DNA of 20,174 nucleotides from CAAGNP01 sp045603545. Lineage in GTDB: Bacteria; Bacteroidota; Bacteroidia; Bacteroidales; UBA932. The stretch covers positions 1 to 20,174 of the forward strand of contig JAZUMG010000038.1 in assembly GCA_045603545.1 (NCBI GenBank), read 5' to 3'. The position numbers and the translations under genes were made by a program. Positions 15,380-20,174 of this stretch are shown here, piece by piece. Position 1 is the stretch's first letter. Each line of letters starts with the position of its first letter. The notes below the pieces were generated by a model, which saw nothing but the letters and a program-made list of their open reading frames with translations, was not told the DNA's origin and made no database searches.

Positions 15380-16339
15380 TTACATGACAACTGGAATCTC
15401 AACGTTTTGCCAATCATCCACATCTGGAGTGATTCCACCTCCGTTGAATAGTGGAGCAGGGATAGGAAGCCCTTTGAGTTCAATAGTGACATTGCCTGAC
15501 TCCAGCCCTTTGTGTATCTCTTCGGTAACATCGAATGTGTGGTACCATTTGCTTCCATCAGACAGTATTGCATATGCTGTGAGTGTATGTGTAGCTCCCG
15601 ATTTGTGGTTGTCTCCAAATGTGGAGAGGCTTCCAGATACAGAGAGCCCGTCTTTACCTACTGCAAGTGGTGCAAGAACTGTCACGGCCTCCGAGGTCAG
15701 GGTGTCCCTATAAGGAAGGTATCCTCCGGCAAGTCCTGAGATGGAGAAACTTACTCCTCCAGTGGCAAACTTGAGGTTTTCAGCCTCAGTTATAGAGACA
15801 TTGATCTGCCTGTTGATGAGTTTTGGGGTGAAATTGAGAGTGTCCACCTGAGTGGTGTCTGTCCACAATTGTTTGATGAGGACAGGTCCTGAGTATCTGT
15901 CACTCCAAAGCGAGTCGATGCTCTCGACAAATCTCTCTACCTGTGACCCTTTCACTTTTGGAAGGTTTGATGCAGTGATGTTTGTCCCGGGGAGGTAAAC
16001 AGCTGTTTTGGCGCAAAGTTCAAAAAGATTGAGCGAATCTTTGTTCTTGTATTCTATCATTTTGAAATCGCTGTTGATGCTTAGCATACTGTATGTCCCG
16101 TATGGGATCTTGAGGGCACCACCCTGGTGTCCTGTAAATTCGTATCTTATGTATGCGCTTGTGTCTTCCGGATAAAGATAGAGCGACATGGATTTGGGAT
16201 AGTTCTCAAGTGTATTGTCCCAGTTGTACCCAATCACCACATTGGCTTTGTGGTAGTGGTCGTAGCATAGTTCCTTGTGCTGACACGATGCGATCAGTAC
16301 AATGCTTACTGTCAATAGGTATTGTGTAATCTTTTTCAT
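15380..16339 (-). CDS. DUF5119 lipoprotein of fimbrial operon
   Basis: 319 residues from the ATG at 16339; the frame stays open 105 nt upstream into the previous gene, but this start gives a lipoprotein signal (MKKITQY to LIASC, Cys19) 8 nt after the preceding stop. The mature N-terminus QHKELCYDHYH, the strand VVIGYNWDN, and the later YLYPEDTSAYIRYEF and GGALKIPYGTYSML blocks are typical of DUF5119. This family is known from fimbrial operons of Bacteroides and Prevotella, where it usually follows a DUF3575 gene. It lacks the fimbrillin VDLxxA/FxHxLT signature and the basic cleavage site, so it is more likely an anchor or assembly lipoprotein than a shaft subunit; no biochemical role is established. 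Confidence 0.88.
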   Translation of the reverse strand: MKKITQYLLTVSIVLIASCQHKELCYDHYHKANVVIGYNWDNTLENYPKSMSLYLYPEDTSAYIRYEFTGHQGGALKIPYGTYSMLSINSDFKMIEYKNKDSLNLFELCAKTAVYLPGTNITASNLPKVKGSQVERFVESIDSLWSDRYSGPVLIKQLWTDTTQVDTLNFTPKLINRQINVSITEAENLKFATGGVSFSISGLAGGYLPYRDTLTSEAVTVLAPLAVGKDGLSVSGSLSTFGDNHKSGATHTLTAYAILSDGSKWYHTFDVTEEIHKGLESGNVTIELKGLPIPAPLFNGGGITPDVDDWQNVEIPVVM

Positions 16340-16347
16340 CGTGGTAC

Positions 16348-17745
16348 TTATTTCTGAGTGTAATTGTTCTTTCCTATCAGCCATACGAGTGATATTTCCG
16401 CTTTGGTAGGACCAAACCACCTTCTCATATATGATGATTCCCATACATAGTGGTTTGCCTCTTCTGTGGCTGAGTAATTTTCATATTTGCCTGTCAGGTA
16501 GCCTGCACCGATGGTCAGGTCGAGGTTGAGCCTTCGTGCGATTGGGAATGAGTATCCGTATTCGACGCCGGCACCGCAACTCCATCTGTCTGCTTTCTGC
16601 CCTTTGCCTCCATAAGCTATGTCGTATGTGAGGATTTGGCTGTACAGACCCACGTGATGTCCCGATAGAGGACTGTCGTGTCTGGATGAGAAGTATTTGC
16701 GTACATTGATGTCACCGCCATAGATTCTGTGGTAAAGTCTGTAATCCTCAATATTCCACCATGCGTACATCCAGTTGAATCCGATGGTCCACCCTTTGCC
16801 CAAGTGGAAGTCGGCACCGATATTAGGAATCAGAGCCAGGTCGTAAAGCATATTGGTCTTGATTCCCATTGAGAATCCTTTGTGGCCATTTTTGGCTGCA
16901 CTCTTGGTCTTTGCCTTTTTCGCTTTCTTGGGGGTCTCCTCAATGACCTCTTCTATCACCTGCTGGAATTTTTCCGAATCGTTGGTTATGCGGATGGTAT
17001 CCTTGTAGTTCAAGTGGATGGTGTCTTTAGGTACTACACTGAATACATCATTGTTTGAATATGATGTGGTATCCCCGTTGACCACTACAAGTGAGCGTTT
17101 TGAGGAGATAACTATCTGCTCTTGATAAGATTTTGAAGGTTTCTTGCACTCCACTTCGCAAACAATGCCACCGCCTGCCATCCTCATCTCTGCGAAGAAA
17201 TTTCTGTACATATATCTCCACACGTGTCCGTCGTCAAGGTCTTTCAGCTGTTTTACACGGCCGTCCACAATCTTACCACCACGTCTGATCCAGATCGGGG
17301 TGTTTTTCAGGATGTCCAGAACATCTGATTTGTATGGTACATATGAATTTTCCACGATGGTTATCAACTGTTCCCAATCTACACCTATTGAATTCTTTTT
17401 CACTATGTGCTTGTATTTTGGGAACATTCCCACTACCCAGCGGTAGAGGGATTCTGTCCTCTTGTCTGACAGTTGCTGGTTGAATACGGAGTTACCCTCG
17501 GGAGAAGCCGAACCTGTAACAGTAATGCTGCGTATTACGTAGTCTTGGTTGGATCCTAAACTGTTGAGTTCTGAGACAAAGAATTCAAGGGCATCTTTGT
17601 TCTCCTTATAGCTCAGGTCGATGTCTGATTCACCGAGCCTGAAGTATATTTTTGTCTCGATTGGGTCCACGGAAGAGTTGTCCTGTGCCCGTAGGAATGA
17701 GGTGCACAAAACCAAGGCTACAATTATAGTAACGACGTTCTTCAT
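16348..17745 (-). CDS. OmpA-like / DUF3575 outer-membrane protein heading fimbrial operon
   Basis: 465 residues. The signal peptide is cut by signal peptidase I after LRA20 (next residues QDN). Residues 31-105 resemble an OmpA C-terminal peptidoglycan-binding domain: IYFRLGESDID, then VTGSASPEGN at 76-85 and QLSDKRTESLYRWV. A Lys/Ala-rich linker at 272-289 leads to a DUF3575 domain at about 290-465, rich in alternating aromatic strands and ending WFGPTKAEISLVWLIG, which looks like an outer-membrane beta-barrel. The order (OmpA-like first, barrel last) is the reverse of OmpA. It starts unit C and has its own promoter. Proteins of this type accompany pili, so a role in anchoring or assembling the pilus at the outer membrane is inferred. 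Confidence 0.9.
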   Translation of the reverse strand: MKNVVTIIVALVLCTSFLRAQDNSSVDPIETKIYFRLGESDIDLSYKENKDALEFFVSELNSLGSNQDYVIRSITVTGSASPEGNSVFNQQLSDKRTESLYRWVVGMFPKYKHIVKKNSIGVDWEQLITIVENSYVPYKSDVLDILKNTPIWIRRGGKIVDGRVKQLKDLDDGHVWRYMYRNFFAEMRMAGGGIVCEVECKKPSKSYQEQIVISSKRSLVVVNGDTTSYSNNDVFSVVPKDTIHLNYKDTIRITNDSEKFQQVIEEVIEETPKKAKKAKTKSAAKNGHKGFSMGIKTNMLYDLALIPNIGADFHLGKGWTIGFNWMYAWWNIEDYRLYHRIYGGDINVRKYFSSRHDSPLSGHHVGLYSQILTYDIAYGGKGQKADRWSCGAGVEYGYSFPIARRLNLDLTIGAGYLTGKYENYSATEEANHYVWESSYMRRWFGPTKAEISLVWLIGKNNYTQK

Positions 17746-17782
17746 GTTTTATATGTTATGTTTGGGGATAAAAATCCAATTA

Positions 17783-17814
17783 CAAAATTTGTGAAAAAAA
17801 TGTTAATAACCAAA
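17783..17814 (-). promoter_or_regulatory. Bacteroides-type promoter of fimbrial unit C
   Basis: On the minus strand, TTTG (17814-17811) is followed after 20 nt by AAATTTTG (17790-17783), which matches the -7 consensus TAnnTTTG except at its first base. Transcription would start near 17776, giving a leader of about 30 nt before the ATG at 17745. Spacing is right for the Bacteroidota primary sigma factor. Confidence 0.55.
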
Positions 17815-17829
17815 CTTTTCCCTCCAAAT

Positions 17830-17843
17830 CTCCCTATAGGGAG
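17830..17843. promoter_or_regulatory. Perfect 14-bp palindrome, candidate operator
   Basis: CTCCCTATAGGGAG is fully self-complementary. It sits in the 163-nt region between unit C and the COG2407-like gene, with exactly 15 nt on each side to the -33 elements of the two divergent promoters. A dimeric regulator bound here could control both. No regulator gene is present in the window. Confidence 0.5.
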
Positions 17844-17858
17844 TGACAAAACGGCCTT

Positions 17859-17890
17859 TTTGGCAGATGTTTCCAATTCTATTACCTTTG
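17859..17890 (+). promoter_or_regulatory. Bacteroides-type promoter of the COG2407-like gene
   Basis: TTTG (17859-17862) and a perfect TAnnTTTG match, TACCTTTG (17883-17890), are separated by 20 nt. The start site would be near 17897, about 12 nt before the ATG at 17909. Confidence 0.7.
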
Positions 17891-17908
17891 TGTAAAATAG
17901 TAATCGGT

Positions 17909-19063
17909 ATGAAGATTCTTATCCACACCTTGTCCTCGCCGCTTCACGACAAACTCTCTACTGAGAGGGCAGCATTCGAATTTCTGGACAGTATCCAGAA
18001 TCATTGCGGTAGCGAACTTGTAAATTGCGGTAGCGATTTTTCCACTTATGGGGATGGTGACCTGAGCCTGGTCTATGTGATGACAGGGGGGACTGAGGGG
18101 TTGTTTCTCGAGAAGCTCCCATATATCCAGGGGCACGTACATATATTGACATCGGGTCGCAGTAACTCGCTTGCTGCATCTATGGAGATACTCTCTTACC
18201 TGAAGCAGCAGGGTCGCACTGGTGAGATAATCCACGGTGATCCAAAACAAATTGCCCGTAGGGTAGAGGTGCTGACAAAGATCTTGTGTGCCAGAAGATC
18301 GCTCCAAGGGATGCGACTGGGGGTGATTGGCGAGCCCTCTGACTGGCTTATTGCAAGTGCACCGGATGAGGTCGCACTGCAGCAGAAACTCGGCATCTCT
18401 CTTGTGAGAATACCCATTGCAGAGTTTATTGCGAAGCTCGAGGGGATTTCGCGGGATAGTCAGAAGGGGGCAGAGGAGATCTATCTGGCTCTGAAGGATA
18501 TGGTCGCGCAGTACAGCTTGAATGGCCTCACCCTCAGGTGTTTTGATCTTCTGGGTCCTCTACGCAATACAGGCTGTCTGGCCCTGGCAAAACTTAATGC
18601 TGAGGGGATTCCAGCATCTTGTGAGGGGGATATCCCAGCGTTGGTGACAATGGCTGTAGGGAACGCCCTCACCGGGCAATGCGGTTTCCAGGCAAATCCT
18701 GCACGGATAGATCCTGCTGCCGGTGAATACCTTTTTGCACACTGCACCGTGCCTCTGAATATGGTGCGCAGCTATGAGTACGATACCCACTTCGAATCGG
18801 GGATAGGGGTCGCCATCAGAGGAGTATTGCCCGAGGGCAATGCCACCATTTTCAAACTGTCGGGGGATCTGACCCGCTCCTTTGTTGCCCCTGCGCAATT
18901 GCTTCGCAATCAGGCAGAGCCGGGACTTTGCCGTACACAAGTGGTGCTTCGTGCGGATGGGTGTGCAGAGTATTTTCTTCGCGGCCCGATAGGCAATCAC
19001 CACATCATCTTCTGCGGCGATTTTGCAGAACTCTTCAGGGCTTTTGTATCTGAGGTGCAGTAG
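17909..19063 (+). CDS. L-fucose isomerase-related protein (COG2407-like)
   Basis: 384 residues from the ATG at 17909; an in-frame GTG at 17843 lies upstream of the promoter and is rejected. No signal peptide, so cytoplasmic. The C-terminal half carries CEGDIPALVTM at 238-248, NALTG at 252-256, NPARID at 263-268, AHCTVPLNM at 277-285 and GNHH at 362-365. This arrangement of acidic and histidine residues resembles the metal and substrate site of the L-fucose/L-arabinose isomerase superfamily. It is shorter than FucI (about 590 residues). The N-terminal half (LSSPLHDKLSTER, then CGSDF and VMTGGTEG) is less diagnostic. No fucose or arabinose catabolic genes are nearby, so the substrate is unknown. 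It stands alone with its own promoter and converges on the next gene. Confidence 0.72.
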   Translation: MKILIHTLSSPLHDKLSTERAAFEFLDSIQNHCGSELVNCGSDFSTYGDGDLSLVYVMTGGTEGLFLEKLPYIQGHVHILTSGRSNSLAASMEILSYLKQQGRTGEIIHGDPKQIARRVEVLTKILCARRSLQGMRLGVIGEPSDWLIASAPDEVALQQKLGISLVRIPIAEFIAKLEGISRDSQKGAEEIYLALKDMVAQYSLNGLTLRCFDLLGPLRNTGCLALAKLNAEGIPASCEGDIPALVTMAVGNALTGQCGFQANPARIDPAAGEYLFAHCTVPLNMVRSYEYDTHFESGIGVAIRGVLPEGNATIFKLSGDLTRSFVAPAQLLRNQAEPGLCRTQVVLRADGCAEYFLRGPIGNHHIIFCGDFAELFRAFVSEVQ

Positions 19064-19076
19064 GGTGTACCGTTGC

Positions 19077-19982
19077 TTATGGCAGGAATGTTATCTTGCC
19101 ACCTTTTTCATCTACATTGATCTCCACATCGCGGCCTAGGTAAATGCTGGCATTGGGGAATTCGTGCCCGCACGGGAAATCGAAGATTACAGGGATATCA
19201 AGCTCACGGGTGTAACTGTGGATAAGGTCGTAAACGGAGCATTGCCATTGGTCCTGATCTGCGATGTCGGTGAAATAGCCTACTATAATTCCTTTGCATT
19301 TGGCCAGTACCCCTGTCTCGCGAAGGTGCCACATCTTGCTGTCAATCTTGTGCATATGCTCGTCTATATCCTCGATGAAGAGGATTGTTGGCTCATCCCA
19401 ATTGTGATCGATAGGGGTAGAGAGGAGATTGCGCAGAAGGGTAATGTTGCCACCGATAAGGCGGCCACGTCCCTGACCAAAGTTATTGTATTTGGAGGCA
19501 GGTGTGGTGTATTCTTTGGTCTTGCCGAATAGGGCATCCTTCAGTGAGTTCTGGGAGAAGCCGTCGAAGCCGGGTTCAAAGGTGCCAGGCATGGCTCCGT
19601 GAATGGACTCGATGCCTATTTTTTGCAGGGCAAAATGGAGTACAGTGATGTCGCTGTAGCCAATTATCCATTTGGGGTTCTGGCGAAAGATATCCATATC
19701 CAAATATTTGATGGTGTGCATAGTGCCGTAACCTCCACGGATGGAGACAATAGCCTTCACCTCTGGGTCCAGAACCATTTTGGTGAGCTCCTGTGCACGG
19801 AGTTCATGTGGACCTGCGAAGTCGTAATGAATCTTGTCGGAAAGATGTTCACCGATTTTCACTTTCAGCCCCCAACTTTCAAACTGCTCTTTCCAGTTGG
19901 CTGCGAGTTGCTTCTCTGATGGTGATGATGCTATTGAAATGACGGCGATAGTGTCGCCAGGCTGCAGATATTGTGGTCTCAT
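19077..19982 (-). CDS. ldcA: LD-carboxypeptidase (peptidase family S66)
   Basis: 301 residues from the ATG at 19982; the frame also opens at a TTG six codons earlier. LD-carboxypeptidases remove the terminal D-alanine from murein tetrapeptides during peptidoglycan recycling. The catalytic triad is Ser110 in IIGYSD, Glu204 in LFIED and His273 in PCGHE. SIRGGYG at about 80-86 and GRLIGGN at about 173-179 are further family motifs. No signal peptide is seen, so it is cytoplasmic. The length is typical. It is convergent with the COG2407-like gene, with 13 nt between the stops. No clear promoter was found upstream. Confidence 0.93.
   Translation of the reverse strand: MRPQYLQPGDTIAVISIASSPSEKQLAANWKEQFESWGLKVKIGEHLSDKIHYDFAGPHELRAQELTKMVLDPEVKAIVSIRGGYGTMHTIKYLDMDIFRQNPKWIIGYSDITVLHFALQKIGIESIHGAMPGTFEPGFDGFSQNSLKDALFGKTKEYTTPASKYNNFGQGRGRLIGGNITLLRNLLSTPIDHNWDEPTILFIEDIDEHMHKIDSKMWHLRETGVLAKCKGIIVGYFTDIADQDQWQCSVYDLIHSYTRELDIPVIFDFPCGHEFPNASIYLGRDVEINVDEKGGKITFLP
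19081..19108 (+). terminator. Weak terminator-like hairpin for the COG2407-like gene
   Basis: GGCAGG (19081-19086) can pair with CTTGCC (19095-19100) with one G-U pair and an 8-nt loop; TTTTT follows after 3 nt. It lies 18 nt after the stop at 19063, inside the 3' end of the opposite-strand ldcA. The stem is short, so confidence is limited. Confidence 0.35.
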
Positions 19983-20045
19983 AAGTAAGTTTTCTTCCAA
20001 ATCTTGTTTGTGGATGTAAAGTTAGTAAAATTTACAGTTTCCTGG

Positions 20046-20085
20046 ACACACATGCAAGAAATCGCAGGAAAACTTGTAGGTGTGT
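20046..20085. repeat. Imperfect inverted repeat upstream of ldcA
   Basis: Two 13-nt arms (20046-20058 and 20073-20085) match as inverted repeats at 11 of 13 positions around a 14-nt loop; one of the mismatches is a G-U pair on the plus-strand RNA. No T-run follows on either strand, so it is not a standard terminator. The rest of 19983-20174 contains no convincing gene, only short open frames of unusual composition. Confidence 0.45.
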
Positions 20086-20174
20086 GGGAATAAGGCGTGG
20101 TGACGTGTGTGATTTGTCGACTTTTGCTGGCGTCATGTGCTCGAAAGTGTACTGATTGAGTGAAATTCTGCAGT

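Noticed and set aside
16340..16444. N-terminal extension of the DUF5119 protein by 35 residues.
   Set aside because: It overlaps the preceding coding region and would bury the lipoprotein signal inside the chain; the ATG at 16339 gives a standard signal 8 nt after the previous stop.
17843..17908. Upstream in-frame GTG extending the COG2407-like protein by 22 residues.
   Set aside because: The extension overlaps the palindrome and the well-matched promoter, so it would not be transcribed; the ATG at 17909 gives a normal N-terminus.
20032..20172. 46-codon open frame entering from the right edge on the minus strand and ending in TAA.
   Set aside because: It is rich in His, Thr and Ser, matches no family I recognise, overlaps the stem-loop, and a second frame is also open there. 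More sequence to the right would be needed to call a gene.
1..20174. CRISPR arrays, tRNA or rRNA genes, and insertion sequences.
   Set aside because: No regularly spaced repeats, no tRNA-like cloverleaf or rRNA segments, and no transposase or recombinase reading frames were seen.

Overview
The window is from a member of the Bacteroidales (Bacteroidota), family not resolved. The evidence is the large number of fimbrillin-superfamily (type V pilus) lipoproteins, a DUF3575-DUF5119 gene pair that heads fimbrial operons in this order, Bacteroides-type promoters (TTTG about 20 nt before TAnnTTTG), and start codons mostly lacking a Shine-Dalgarno sequence. No RNA genes, insertion sequences or CRISPR arrays were seen, and no stretch longer than 175 nt lacks a gene.

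About 17.7 kb is one fimbrial (pilus) locus made of three transcription units. Unit A (minus strand, 3744 down to the left edge) holds four fimbrillin-like lipoproteins; the last runs off the window. The second and third genes are paralogues, and two of the three junctions are ATGA overlaps. Unit B (plus strand, 3833 to 13384) diverges from unit A across an 88-nt AT-rich region. It holds two fimbrillins, one less typical pilin-like lipoprotein, and two large tandem paralogues of about 780 residues. Each of these joins a pilin-like N-terminal half to a FISUMP-like C-terminal half and is the best candidate for a tip adhesin. Unit B then continues, without a visible terminator, into a glutaminase (glsA) and an HD-domain phosphohydrolase. 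Unit C (minus strand, 17745 to 13398) encodes an OmpA-like/DUF3575 outer-membrane protein, a DUF5119 lipoprotein and two fimbrillins. It converges on unit B at a bidirectional hairpin terminator that also contains the stop codon of the last fimbrillin.

Together the locus has eleven pilin-like lipoproteins and two accessory proteins. Ten of the eleven carry a basic residue in a short [S/T/V]-[R/K]-[A/G/V] context at about residues 40-53, where a trypsin-like protease cuts known fimbrillins during assembly. Most also end in an extra strand with a conserved Trp, as expected of a donor strand. The last fimbrillin of unit C lacks this tail.

Unit C is divergent from a COG2407-like (L-fucose isomerase-related) protein. 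Both genes have recognisable promoters, and a perfect 14-bp palindrome lies exactly 15 nt from each -33 element. An LD-carboxypeptidase (peptidase S66) on the minus strand closes the window, followed by 174-192 nt of sequence with a stem-loop but no convincing gene.
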